Positions 1 through 10,796 of a stretch of 64,000 nt of DNA are shown here, piece after piece; within the stretch, counting starts at the first letter, position 1; the number at the start of each line of letters is the position of its first letter. This DNA comes from Mesostigma viride. Its lineage: Eukaryota > Streptophyta > Mesostigmatophyceae > Mesostigmatales > Mesostigmataceae. The notes beneath the pieces were generated by a model. The model saw only the letters and a list, made by a program, of their open reading frames with translations, was not told where the DNA came from and ran no database searches. The stretch covers positions 1,750,542 to 1,814,541 of the forward strand of contig RPFO01000123.1 of the NCBI GenBank assembly GCA_009746045.1, written 5' to 3'. A program made the position numbers and the translations under genes.

Positions 1-435
1 ATTAGTAGTAGTATTACTCGCCAGTATGACTCAGGAGTAAATAGTAATACTCTTGAGTCATCCTAGCGAGTAATAGTATTACTCGTTAGTATTACTAGTT
101 TGCTGGTCCTTGCGAATGGCATTCAGCGAGGGTCACAGGCATCCTACCAGGTTCCCATCACCTATACCGGTGACCGGTGTCGACTATGCTGTCCACCTTA
201 CACAGTCGTCGCGTATCCCGGGACTCACTGAAACAGTCTTCTCTGCGTTGCTGAGCTGGCGGGCATGGAAGCCAGTTTCCCAAGACTGCAAATTTAGGGT
301 GCTACCTGCGTACTACGGATGCTGCGCTCGCTCATTCCTGGTCGATGAAGGAGAGTAGATAGGCACGCACATTTTGTTGCTGCAACAGCTGATGACCATG
401 ATTTCGTCTTCCACCTTTTGGTGTTAACTTAACAG
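1..435 (+). other. Intron segment of UAP56 (5' part lies outside window)
   Basis: This stretch ends in the acceptor AACTTAACAG at 426-435, just before the UAP56 exon at 436. I found no coding similarity in it; the earlier helicase exons must lie to the left of the window. It holds a strong inverted repeat at 7-80 (listed separately). Confidence 0.7.
7..80. repeat. 33-bp imperfect inverted repeat with 8-nt loop
   Basis: The arm at 7-39 pairs with 48-80 with about seven mismatches, leaving the loop AATAGTAA (40-47). The motif ATTACTCG occurs again just outside the right arm. It sits in an intron and could be a folded-back element end or a palindromic insertion. Confidence 0.75.
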
Positions 436-1773
436 GTGGGCCGTGCAGGCCGTTTCGGAACCAAGGGTTTGGCCATTACTTTTGTTGCCTCCGCTGCCGA
501 CTCGGAAGTGTTGAACCAGGTACGACAGGGGTGCTAGGGCAGGGGCATTCCTTGCATTGCTTAAGGTGGGGCATGGCTGGGGGCCAATGAGGACCTCCCC
601 TGCAATGCCTTTTGCAAGCCCTTGTGTGGGTCCTTGGTGAGCCCTCTTTGACTTCCCAATGCGACAGCATAAGGGAGACACGGCAAAATAGGCTAGCTGG
701 ACGTAATGGTGTTGGGTTTGACATGATTGTGCCCAGGGACCCGTGACCGTGGATGGGAAACGCTCACTGTCAACGTGTTCTAATTGACAAAGCGCGTGTT
801 TCTATCAGCAGTTCCTTCTAGTTGTAGGCATGCCCTTTTTATCTTGTTGATATTTCGAGGCCATGCTTATTGTCTTTCTGTCATGCTGCTACGAACAGCA
901 TCTAGCATCTGGCGTACGATTCAACCGCTGGCAGCTTGGTCGTTCCTGCCATGCACCTGGGTTCTGTCCGTGAGATTACTGCAATTTCATCCATGCTCAA
1001 GTTGCTGCGCATGGATGCCCCCAAGCGCAGCATTGACACTCATCTGCCCTCTTTTCTCCTTGGCCGCTCGCACTGTCCTCGTGGCGTGTGCTCCTTGTGC
1101 CCCGCGGTGTCGTGTGCCAGGTCCAGGAGCGGTTTGAGGTGGACATCAAGGAGCTTCCGGAACAGATCGACACCTCCACCTACAGTACGTGCGCGTGATG
1201 CCTGCTCACTGCTGGCGATGGTTGCAGGCGCCTGCATAGGTTTGCCTGCTCCTGGCGGTGTGATACATCCTCTGTTTGTTTGGAGCTTTCCTGGGCTGTG
1301 TCTCGGTGCCATCGCGAAATCGTGCGCACCATTCAAATAGCCATGCTGAGGTCGGATCGGTGTGGGTGCCGGTTGGCGCGCCGAGCCATCCTTGGCAACC
1401 CAGCAAGTGCTGTTTTGCACCAGATAAGGATGTCTCGGTGGCGAGGTCACACGCGCATAACTGCTGCAGCGCTTGAGCTGTAACGCCTAATGTAGATGCG
1501 CATGGCTTTGGCAAAGCTTGGAAGGGGGGCACAAACTTATGCGCATGTTGATGGCAGCTACATGCTGTTTTGGTTGCGGCGCATGGGTTGGTGGGATGCC
1601 TGTCATGATGGGTAATGCATCTTCTCACGATGGCACGCGTCCTTTCTTGTCTCATCTTGGTTGTGCCAATACCCCCCTTTGCCTTTGACAAACCCTTTCT
1701 TGTCTCATCTTGGTTGTGACACTACCCCCCCTTGCCTTTGACAAACTCATGGTGTATTGCAGTGCCAAGCTGA
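436..1773 (+). CDS. UAP56: UAP56/SUB2 DEAD-box RNA helicase, last three exons (partial)
   Basis: This is the 3' end of the spliceosome and mRNA-export ATPase UAP56 (DDX39B in animals, Sub2 in yeast), which works in the nucleus in the TREX complex. Exons are 436-519, 1121-1184 and 1763-1773. Exon one gives helicase motif VI ([17 protein letters not shown]) and ends SEVLNQ before GTACGA. Exon two gives [17 protein letters not shown] and ends after one base of a codon before GTACGT. Exon three starts after GTATTGCAG and supplies TG CCA AGC TGA, so the protein ends ...TSTYMPS, the same ending as plant UAP56. All phases match. Only the last 52 residues are in the window; the DECD box and ATP-binding motifs lie to the left. 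Family assignment is firm because the sequence is nearly identical to the plant protein. Confidence 0.95.
1635..1748 (+). repeat. 57-bp direct duplication at the 3' end of the last UAP56 intron
   Basis: Two near-identical copies of a unit beginning CCTTTCTTGTCTCATCTTGG and ending CCTTTGACAAAC lie just upstream of the final acceptor AG (1761-1762). This duplicates the pyrimidine-rich region before a 3' splice site. Confidence 0.8.
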
Positions 1774-4740
1774 GGCACATGGTGGGGTACGCCTGAGCTT
1801 GAGGATTCGAGAAGCACCTCAAGGTTTCCAGGATCCAAGAAGCATGTGAAACTGACACGCTGGGTGCGCGAGCAGCGATGTCTACATCACCCTGCACGAC
1901 TCCAGATTCCATGTGCATGGATGAGTTCAGAGGAGCCATTGGCAACACGAGTGATGAAAACCGTGTTGCTCAGGTACCATGGCCTCCTGTCCATGGGTTG
2001 TTTTCCCGTCTCTGCCATGGAAACACCAGGCATGTGCCATGGCGTGTCCTGTCCTGCTGGGCATAGGTGCCTGGGCATGGACGGTTGAGTGGCAGAATCA
2101 CTAGTAGAAGAAAGCAAGTGACCATGCTTGCATCGCTGGGGCATCCTGGTTACAGCCAAAGAAGGTACCAAGGAAGTGGTTCATCTTTGCAGGTGCAGCC
2201 CAGTGTTTTGCGATATAAGAGGTTCTAACAAAATAGATGTAGCTCTGCTCTTATTAAGGTGTAGGGGCTCGTGTGGATCGTGACCAGTAATGATGGCCAC
2301 AGCAACAACATACATCAACTGGAATTTGAAGCTTGCAAATAGTGATCATGGCCCCTGCCCCTGGTTTGTATAAATGCCAGATTAATAAACTCATTTATTG
2401 AAAATGTAATGAAGGACATCCTGTGATTACTTAAAATGTTGCATTTTGTGGCCAACCTTTAAACACACAGCATTTGTTGAATAGTGGGTCAATATTGCAT
2501 CAACTTGTTCAATATATTAGTTGTCACATGCAAATATTCTGCCATTCGGAGGGCTTAAATATCAATTAATTAAACAAACGGGGCACGGGCTAATTCATAC
2601 TCAGCAACTCGAACCAATGAAGTTACCACATGCAAGCAGCAATGTTACGCCTACGCTATCAACTGTGTCGAGCGCTGCTGTGCAAAAAAATTATAAGGAT
2701 ACATCCCTGGCAAGCAACACGGAACTCAATATACGGCACACAAACATGCCAACAGAATGGCCCCCAAATGGGGGTAATAATTTCTCCTTGTGACAGGCCA
2801 TGTGGATCCATCACCTCAGGCCAAAAGAAAGAATGCCTTGGTTATGCTTTACAACAAAGCAACCAAGCATGGCAGGATTGTCTTCTTGACCATTTCATGC
2901 ACTGCATACCATGGAAGCTTCGTCCCCGTTGGGTATCCAAAGGTAGATGGCATGCTCAGGCCTGGCACGTGAAGCCATAAGCCGCCCATAGCCACCAAGG
3001 GGCAATTAATTAATAGCCACCAAGGGCAAAAATCCTGCCAGCAATTGCAGGTCTCTACGCTGAAAACATGGTGGTATTCACAAGCACATGCCATACACTT
3101 GGCTGCGGCAGATTCCATTCCCAGCATGTCGCCCAATTAACACTTTCTTAGAACGTCCGCCTTCGTTTCTACGTGACCTCTTACAAAGTGTGAAGCATCC
3201 CTGAGGTCAGATTGGTGTGGGAAAGGACATCCCCGAACAAGAACCTTAAGTACAGGCATATAAATTAGCCGGGGCAGCAAAACACGGCAAGGATGACAAA
3301 GGGCGGGTCAATGTCCGTTGGTAACCCTGCGAGAGTAACGTTTTTCCATTTCCTCCCGGACAGTGCCGGCAATCGATCGTGCACTTCCAGCAATAAATGT
3401 ATCCAACTCATTTGCGTTAGCCAGGGAAGCCCGAACGGCAATCCTAGGAATAATCGGCAAACTGGAATCCGTTGCCGCACCGGGCACCCTCGACGCTGTA
3501 GGGACAACGCCAGTAGGAGCTGTAACCATCGTCGCAATCACGGGGAAAGCTCCGGCTCGCCCTGGAAGCTGGAGCTTCGGCACAACACCGGGCGTCTGAC
3601 CGGGGGGCTGTCGCGGGACCGATGGAAGTACTGGAATCATGCAACCCTTGCCGGCTGTGATTGCCGGTGATTATCCTGAAATGTAAGCGTTCCAGAGCGC
3701 ATCAAAATCTGTCAACCAAATGCTAGACTCAAAGGGTTTCTTTAGACTTCGCTACGGAAGGGGAATCATCGAACGTGAGGCCCCCTTTCCCTCTGGGTGG
3801 CCATGATCACCTTTGGCGTTAGACAAAATCAGGCCCTTGAGAAGAGAAGCCTTCGCATGTAGGCGACAGCCTAGACGCGTTCCGCAAAAATACAGGACCC
3901 TTCTGCGTGCATGACATGCGCCCTCGAAGCTGTCGTCCAAACCACAAAAGGGAACGCAAGCCCAAGCATCGCTGTAGCGGAAACGAGCGCCAACGTAGCG
4001 GAAACGAGCGATCCAACTACGTTTCCTACTTCTGCTGACGAATATCAACATTTTATTGCCGAAGATCGCGTGATTCGCGTCATTGACCTTTGGCGCGTGG
4101 TGTCGCGACTCGCGAGCTATCGGATCAGTATTGCGCGTTTGGCCGTCGCGTCGGGGGGTGACGGGGCACCTCGCGAGCGCACAGGACGTTGGAGTAAGTA
4201 TTCGGACGCTGATCTGAGAACTTATACCAGTTGTAGATCCCACTTAACTTGAACCATGCCGTATAATTATGTTAAGTAGGTACAGGGTAGGTGGGACACA
4301 ACAACAACAACAACAGGGTAGGTAAGTTCTTTCTGACCGAAACGGCAGCGTGGTGTGACGCTGGCACTGCTGTGACAAAGGAGGCTGACGCTGACGCTGT
4401 GCGCAGGCTGTGCGTTGATGAATGGGCTCCGCTGATGGTGGCCACTGGCCAGTGTACCGGCGACGTGTGCTTCTTCTAGCAGCCGCACTCTAAGCCCCCA
4501 GTCCCCAGAGCCGCGCCGCGTTGCTCTGGGACGTGCAAATAAGTTTGAGCTGTCACACCAAGACGGGCTCGCATGGTCCTTCCGTAATTTCACCATGCCC
4601 GAAGCACACCAGCTGCATCAGCACGCACAATTCGAGTAAAATAATCTCGTGGTCCTTGCCATCTAACCTATACTTCCCATCAGTATTTATTAAAGCGATC
4701 CTAACGCTTCTTTTCTTGCCGGGATTGTAGAGCCGGCAAG
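1774..4740. other. UAP56 3' flank and intergenic region
   Basis: No recognised gene. Positions 2405-2409 read TGTAA, a possible chlorophyte polyadenylation signal for UAP56, though 630 bp past the stop. The more GC-rich part at 3290-4250 is open on both strands, for example 3911-4252 (+, 113 residues) and 3308-3640 (-, 110 residues). Neither matches a family I know and both may be chance frames. The segment 4300-4740 is the likely SEC13 promoter and 5' UTR. Confidence 0.5.
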
Positions 4741-5679
4741 ATGGGGCCGACAGTGAAAACTTGCGAGACTGGGCACGATGACATGGTGCACGATGTCCAG
4801 ATGGATTATTATGGGAAGCGCATGGCCACTTGTTCATCTGACAGGACGATTAAGGTGTTTGATGTGTCTCGAGACCCGCAGGTCCACATTGCGGATTTAA
4901 CAGGTCACGACGGGCCCGTTTGGCAGGTGGCCTGGGCACACCCAAAATTTGGCAGTATCTTGGCATCGTGCTCATACGATCGCAGAGTAATCATATGGAA
5001 GGAGACTGAGAATGGTTGGACCAACGTGTACCAAACCCCTGACAACCCCAAACCCCTTCATGAGGCATCCGTGAACAGCATCAGCTGGGCACCCCACCAG
5101 TGGGGCCTTGTCCTGGCGTGCGCCTCTTCCGATGGCACTCTTTCGGTGCTTACTCGCAAGGCCGATAACACGTGGGATACCGACAAAGTTCCCCGAGCAC
5201 ACGCGATTGGGTGCACGTCTGTCTCCTGGGCACCCGCTGCAGCACCTGCGTCCCTTGTCAACGGGGGACCTGTGGGGACTCCCGTCAAGAGGCTGGCGTC
5301 CGCGGGATGCGACAATAAAATAAAAGTTTGGCGCTGCCGGGATGGCGCTTCCGGGGATTCATGGGTGGAAGAGTTTTCGCTGGAGGGCCATACAGATTGG
5401 GCACGGGACGTCGCGTGGGCGCCCAACCTGGGCCTGCCCACCAGCACCATCGCCAGCTGCGGCCAGGACGGCAGGGTGTTCATCTGGACGCAAGCCAACG
5501 AGGGGGACGCGTGGCAGCAGAAGCTGGTGCACAATTTCAAGGTCCCTGTTTGGCGCCTGAGCTGGTCCATCACGGGCAACATCCTGGCCGTGTCCTGCAG
5601 CGACAACGAGGTGACGCTGTGGAAGGAGGGCGTCGACGGCAAGTGGAGCCAGGTGTCCACCGTACAGAGCAACTCTTGA
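4741..5679 (+). CDS. SEC13: SEC13, WD40 protein of COPII coat and nuclear pore
   Basis: The protein is 312 residues, the usual SEC13 length, in one exon. SEC13 pairs with SEC31 to form the outer COPII cage on ER-derived vesicles and is also part of the nuclear pore Y-complex (and of GATOR2/SEA). Visible signatures: the N-terminal repeat with GHDDMVHDVQMDYYGKRMAT then CSSDRTIKVFD; LTGHDGPVWQVAWAHPKFG; SCSYDRRVIIWKE; ASVNSISWAPHQWGLVLACA; a blade with KIKVW; DWARDVAWAPN; and the last blade VWRLSWSITGNILAVSCSDN followed by EVTLWKE. Six WD blades fit SEC13, whose seventh blade comes from its partner. The ATG at 4741 gives the conserved N-terminus. It lacks introns although its neighbours UAP56 and PAN2 have them. 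Confidence 0.96.
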   Translation: MGPTVKTCETGHDDMVHDVQMDYYGKRMATCSSDRTIKVFDVSRDPQVHIADLTGHDGPVWQVAWAHPKFGSILASCSYDRRVIIWKETENGWTNVYQTPDNPKPLHEASVNSISWAPHQWGLVLACASSDGTLSVLTRKADNTWDTDKVPRAHAIGCTSVSWAPAAAPASLVNGGPVGTPVKRLASAGCDNKIKVWRCRDGASGDSWVEEFSLEGHTDWARDVAWAPNLGLPTSTIASCGQDGRVFIWTQANEGDAWQQKLVHNFKVPVWRLSWSITGNILAVSCSDNEVTLWKEGVDGKWSQVSTVQSNS

Positions 5680-5818
5680 GGTGGAGACTGACACAGCTAC
5701 TTTTGGGATGTCAACTAACGACGCAACTTGTACGATGCTCGCCGATCTGAGCAACTTTTGAGCTGTGGACCGTGGAAACTCTGTCACAGGGCCAGGGATG
5801 GGCGGTTTCGTTGCTCCC

Positions 5819-5823
5819 TGTAA
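5819..5823 (+). terminator. Possible SEC13 polyadenylation signal TGTAA
   Basis: TGTAA lies 140 bp past the SEC13 stop codon. In chlorophyte algae this pentamer replaces AATAAA, so its position here fits the end of the SEC13 transcript. A five-base match alone is weak. Confidence 0.4.
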
Positions 5824-6424
5824 TCAGCTCCTTGGGACAGGGTGGCTGTTTTTCCACCCCGCTACTGGCTGCCCACGTATGAAGCGCAAGTTGCTGGTGG
5901 GTTCAGCAAGCGCTGTCTTGAAGGGGGATAGCATGGATTAGGCCCTCGTCTGCTGGGTAGGGTACCTCTGCCCCCCCCTGTCTGGGTATGGCTCTCAAGG
6001 TCGGACATCCCTGAAGCGGTGGAACCGACTTGGTCGAACCTTGCTGCTGCTGCATGCCTCACTGTGCTTGTTGCCCTGACAAGCCACCATTGCGATGGCC
6101 TTAAGAATGTGCAAGTCTAAGCGGCGATTGTGGTTGGTTTTGTCTGTTGACTGGGACTCCATAATGCCGAGAAGAATAAATTTCCTAGGAGATGTAAACG
6201 CGGCGAATAAGCAGATTTCATTCTGGTAGGAACAAGCATTTGTTTCAGGGGCCAGGTGTCCCATGGCTACTGCTATTGCAGTGAGCATAGACCCAAGGGT
6301 GTCTTCATATGATGAAGTGAAGCATTTATAAATCAAAGTCGGAACCTTTTACAGATTGTCACAGACTTGTGACCATGTCATCGAGTGTGGCCTCGTGTAA
6401 CACCAGCTGCCGTGTCCTGAAGCA
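5824..6424. other. Intergenic, nothing recognised
   Basis: Between the SEC13 3' end and the repeat cluster I see no conserved coding sequence. The frame at 5995-6336 (-) resembles no known family. Confidence 0.5.
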
Positions 6425-6470
6425 TATCAAAGAGGCAACCAGCGCAGGCCAGAAATCTGGATAATCTAGA
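6425..6470 (+). repeat. Family C dispersed repeat, short fragment
   Basis: The motif CAACCAGCGCAGGCCAGAAA followed by an AT-rich end is shared with the longer copies at 16935-17165 and, inverted, 58690-58895. Confidence 0.75.
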
Positions 6471-6473
6471 CCA

Positions 6474-6950
6474 TTAATTAATTAATTAATTAATTAGGAA
6501 CATAACTTTAATTAATTAATTAATTATCAACATCACTCCGTTGGGAGTAGATGTAGCACATAGCCCTGAGAAGGGGCATATGGCTTTTAATACATTCTAG
6601 GCTACTTCATGCAAGGGTGGGAATGTAAGCTACCCCTGCTCTAGGGGCACCAGGGCACCTGCACCCTCATGGTCTATCACGCTATGCCCGGGTAAGGGGG
6701 GAGCATGCCTGTGAGGGAGGAAGATCATCATGGCTATACAAGAGCTAGGACATGGCTGCTCGACAGAGAGCATCTCTCTGCATGGCATAGCATGGCTAAA
6801 TTCTTAATGCAACATCCATGGGGGTCCCATTATAGACAAAGCATGGCTAAATGTTGAAGTCATCATCCATGGGGGCCATTATGGGCGCACATGCGCGTGG
6901 GCCACATGCTAGGCTAAGCCTTACTAATCTACACTACTGGTATATATATT
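6474..6950 (+). repeat. Family A dispersed repeat, copy 1 (about 450 bp)
   Basis: It starts in a TTAA-repeat tract and carries CCCTGAGAAGGGGC, TTTTAATACATTCTA, GAAGATCATCATGGCTATAC and GGGCGCACATGCGCGT. The same order occurs at 8778-9205, and the first third at 9826-9980. The copies border each LINE fragment, so this is probably an untranslated part of the same element or an associated non-autonomous element. Confidence 0.85.
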
Positions 6951-7861
6951 CCTCGGTCGCCTCCGTTCAATCTCCCGCCGCATTCCCTGCTCGCGTCATC
7001 GATAAACACCAGAAAACCTACGCGGGTATTCTGCACACGGCTGATTGGATTGCTCTTTTCGCGGACCTCAACGCCCAGGGACGTGCGTGGCTGTTCTCGC
7101 TTTCCTTGCGGAGTGTGGGCTCGGCGTACCTTCGTGCTCTTCCCATGGCCCCCCCATTCGCCTTGGCTCCCAGCCACTACTCGGTGGCGCTCCGGCACCA
7201 GCTATTTGCCCCGCAGCCTCTTGTTCCGGCCGGGCGGCCTTGTGGTAGCTGTGGGCAGCCGCTGGATCCCACGGGGACTCACTACCTTGCCTGCATGGGG
7301 GGCCAACAGAATCAGAATTGGTATTTGTATTTGCACACTGTCCTCCTGACGGTGGTGCTCGCCATGATTCGGTCGGTTTTCCCCCACGCGAACATCCGGT
7401 CCGAGGATGCGGATGGCGCTGCCTTCTATTCCCCCAACCACCGGCCTGACATCGTGGTGCTGGACTTTGAGGGGGGTGGCCGGCATCTGCTTATTGACGT
7501 TTCGGTGGCGCGGCCCTTGGCTCTTAGCCACGTGGCTGGGGCCTCCCTCACGGCAGGTTACACGGCGGACCGGGCGGAGCGGGCCAAGCTCCTGGCCTAC
7601 GGCGACGTCGGGCACCATCGTGTGGTGCCCTTTGTCCTGGAGGAGTTTGGGGCCATGGGGCCCCTGACCTCCGCCTTCTTCAAGGAGTGTTGCCGGCTCC
7701 GGGAGGACCGGCTGGACCTGGAGGGCCAGCGGGCCCCATGGTCGGCGCGGACCTGGACGTCATATTGGCGTCAGCGCTTGTCGGTGGCGCTGACTCGGGC
7801 CATGGCGGACATCATGCTCCGCCGTACGCGGGCTGATTTTGCGGTGCAGCAGGGCTATTAG
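6851..7861 (+). mobile_element. LINE ORF2 C-terminal fragment (zinc knuckle plus nuclease-like domain)
   Basis: The frame codes for the C-terminal part of a non-LTR retrotransposon polyprotein. About residues 130-150 hold a CGSCGQP...THYLAC zinc-binding motif. This is followed by RPDIVVLDFEGGGRHLLIDV, which looks like the PD-(D/E)XK-type motif seen at the end of many LINE ORF2 proteins. No reverse-transcriptase motifs are present; the similarity starts near 6965, right after family A repeat copy 1, so the element is 5'-truncated. The frame ends TAG at 7859. A rearranged copy of its 3' end lies inverted at 10066-10492. Confidence 0.8.
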
Positions 7862-7954
7862 GTTCCTCCCGTTAGGCGTTTCCATTGGTCTTATCGTACT
7901 TCGTAGTATAGAGCTTTGACATGGCTCTGTATATAGGTTTATAGCTGGGCGTTT

Positions 7955-8113
7955 GCTTTGGTTTGAGTGATTTCACTCTGCTGTAAGTAATTATATTTTT
8001 AATATATATTCCTAGTCTAGTTTGCTTATATATTTCCTAGTCTAGTTTGCTTTGGTTTGAGTGATTTCACTCTGCTGTAAGTAATTATATTTTTAATATA
8101 TATATTCCTAGTC
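7955..8113 (+). repeat. Tandem LINE 3'-tail repeat, two copies
   Basis: Two copies of a roughly 65-bp unit containing GTTTGAGTGATTTCACTCTG then TAATTATATTTTTAATATAT. The same sequence occurs inverted at 10066-10130, marking the element's 3' end. Confidence 0.85.
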
Positions 8114-8811
8114 TGAGGTGGCAGGAGGGGGCTGCCAGGGCTTGTGGTCAACGTGGATGACCGCCCCCCTCCAGTATACCGGCTTCCCCCTTGCGCTCTG
8201 CCGGAGCTGAAGGTAGGTCGGCCATAGCTCGCGTCGCCGCTGTTGCTGGGCCAGGGTCAAGTCGTCGTCCAGCGTGAAGCGAGTCTCCGAGAGCTTCTTG
8301 CGGCATTTAAGGAACGCCAGCTTGTCCGCCATGTACTTAAAGGTGAGGAGCACGGGTGCCGGGCCAGCCTTCCCCCGCGCGCGGGGGAGGCGGACAGCCG
8401 ACATCAAAGAGACAACATGTCCAGCTCACCAGTGAGTAACATGGGGGCAAGAATGGCGCGCTTAAATGCCTCAAGAAGGCTCGTGGAGGTCTCACCTGCC
8501 TGCTGGTCGAAGTGCTTGACGATGACATTGTGGCTGCGCCGGGCGATGTCGGCTTCCTCGCGAAGGTCGAGGGCTTGTTGCTTGAGTTGTGCCGAGATGG
8601 TGGAGGTGGTGGAGGTGGTGTGCTGCTTAAGCAAGTCCGCCCAGGTGGAGGGAGCATCGCCGGCCGGGCCAGCAGGCGCCGGCTGGGTGGCGATGTCCTT
8701 CACCGCTTGGGCGGTGAGGCCGGCGGTGTCATGCAAGCTCTCAAGGGCGTTGGCGGTGGCTTGAAGGCGTTGGGAGTTGGAACATAACTTTGTTGGGAGT
8801 ATATGTAGCAC
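8106..8811 (-). mobile_element. L1-type ORF1 protein fragment, frameshifted
   Basis: The frame at 8811-8404 gives a helical, Gln/Leu-rich coiled-coil segment (LKQQALDLREEAD) typical of ORF1p trimerisation regions. After a frameshift near 8405 a second frame (8407-8108) gives the RRM/C-terminal part: PVLLTFKYMADKLAFLK then LAQQQRRRELWPTYLQLR. That pattern matches the C-terminal domain of L1 ORF1p RNA chaperones. It runs opposite to the ORF2 fragment next to it, so the two do not form one intact element. Confidence 0.75.
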
Positions 8812-9205
8812 ATATCCCTGAGAAGGGGCGTATGGCTTTTAATACATTCTATGCTACTTCCTGCAAGGGTAGGGATGTGAACTACACCTGCTTTGGGTGC
8901 ACAAAGTGCACCTGCACACCACTGTATTCAGGTGCCTAGGGGTGCCAACAGAGGTGGGAAGATCATCATGGCTATACAAAGGCTATAGGGCATGGCTTCG
9001 ATCTCGACAGAGAGTGACTCTCTGCATAGGCAGAGCTTGGCTAAATTCTGAAGGCATCATCCATGGGGAGTCCCATTATAGGCAGGGCGTGGCATTCTTA
9101 AGGCATCATCCATGGAGGGCCACTGCCCACTATGGGCGCACATGCGCGTAGGCCACGTGCTAGGCTAATTAAGCCTTACTAATCTTTACTACTGCTATAT
9201 TCCCT
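8778..9205 (+). repeat. Family A dispersed repeat, copy 2
   Basis: A direct repeat of 6499-6950 with small indels. It begins GGAACATAACTTTGTTGGG, keeps all of the marker motifs, and ends in the same CTAGGCTAA...CCTTACTAATC segment. Confidence 0.85.
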
Positions 9206-9780
9206 AGACTGGGTTTGCTGGGGTGGCAGGGGGTGCCTGCCAGGGCTTGTGGTCGACGTGGATGACGTCCTCGCTCCAGTGTACCGTTTTGCCCCCGGCC
9301 TGCGCTCTGCCGGAGCTGGAGGTAGGTCGGCCATAGCTCGCGTCGCCGTTGTTGCTGGGCCAGGGTCAAGTCGTCGTCCAGCGTGTAGTGAGTCCTCGAG
9401 AGCTTCTTGCGGCATTTACGGAACGACAGCTTATCCGCCATGTACTTGAAAGTGAGGAGTACGGGATCCGGGCCAGCCTTACCCCGCGCGCGGGGAAGGC
9501 GAGCAGCCGACATCCGCAGCTCCGTCACCAGTGAGTTGCATGGGGGCAAGAATGTCGCGCTTAAATGCCATGAGAAGAGTCGTCGAGGTCTCGTCTGCCG
9601 GCTGGTCGAAGTGCTCAAGACGATGACATTGTGGCTGTGCTGGGTGCGGTCGGCCTCCTCGCGGAGGTCGAGGGCTTGTTGCTTGAGCTGTGCCGCGATG
9701 GTGGAAGTGGTGGAGGTCATGGTGTGGTGCTTGAGCAGGTCCGCCCAGGTCTAGGTGGAAGGAGCGTCGCTGGCGGCCGG
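9205..9780 (-). mobile_element. Second L1-type ORF1 fragment, frameshifted
   Basis: A diverged copy of 8106-8700 with the same coiled coil (LKQQALDLREEAD) and C-terminal domain (DDDLTLAQQQRRRELWPTY). Indels break the frame at different points from the first copy, so the two decayed independently. It ends next to family A copy 3. Confidence 0.75.
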
Positions 9781-9825
9781 GCCAGCAGATCCAGATCGAC
9801 CATTAATCAATTAATTTATTAATTA

Positions 9826-9980
9826 ATTAAAAACATACCTCCGTGGGGAGCATATGTAACACATAGCCCTGAGAAAGGGGCATCTATGGGTTTTAGATAC
9901 AGTCTGGGCTACAACCTGCAGGTGTAGGATGTAAACTAGCACCTGCTCTGGGTAGTGCACAAGGTGCACCTGCACCACCA
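9826..9980 (+). repeat. Family A dispersed repeat, partial copy 3
   Basis: Shares CCCTGAGAAAGGGGC, the TTTTAGATACA segment and GTGCACCTGCACC with the start of copies 1 and 2, then diverges. Confidence 0.7.
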
Positions 9981-10065
9981 TGATGGATCATGTGCACATC
10001 CCGATCAGGCACACACGGGCGGCGTGGGGAACTGGCCTAGAAGGCCTGCATGACATATGGGGTGG

Positions 10066-10492
10066 AAGATATATATTAATAATATAATTACTTACAGCAG
10101 AGTGAAATCACTCAAACCAAAGCAAACGCCCAGCTATAAACCTCTATACAGAGCCATGTCAAATCTCTATACTACGATAAGACCAATGGAAACTCCTAAC
10201 GTCGGGAGGAACCTAATAGCCCTGCTGCACCGCAAAATCAGCCCGCGTACGGCGGAGCATGATGTCAGCCATGGCCCGAGTCAGCGCCACCGACAAGCGC
10301 TGACGCCAATATGACGTCCAGGTCCGCGCCGACCATGAGGCCCGCGCTGGCCCTCCAGGTCCAGCCGGTCCTCCCGGAGCCGGCAACCGCTCCTTGAAGA
10401 AGGCGGAGGTCAGGGGCCCCATGGCCCCAAACTCCTCCAGGACAAAGGGCACCACACGATGGTGCCCGACGTCGCCGTAGGCCAGGAGCTTG
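10066..10492 (-). mobile_element. Inverted copy of LINE ORF2 3' end
   Basis: On the minus strand this repeats 7598-8010: GVVPFVLEEFGAMGPLTSAF-like coding, then WTSYWRQRLSVALTRAMAD, the stop and the 3' tail. A local indel region around 10370-10390 shifts the frame and restores it. The copy faces the plus-strand fragment at 6851-7861. Confidence 0.85.
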
Positions 10493-10796
10493 GAAGATAT
10501 ATATGGCTACGGGCTATAGCTGGTACATGGCATCTCAGCAGAGAGTAACTCCCTGCATGGGCAAAGCTGCCTACCCCCTCTCGATCGAGCCACGAGCCAT
10601 GCACGAGCCACGAGGTAGCCATGGCTGACGGCGGAGCTCGTAACTTTCACGTTTGAGCACCGAATTCAGCTGTGAATATCACAATCGCGTCGTCTTTCTA
10701 AGACGCACATGCTGATATAATTTTCCGAAGCTATTACGCAATATATGACAAGCAAACGCTCCTCGCCGCAACGCAGCCTGGCGGCTGCGCTCGGCA

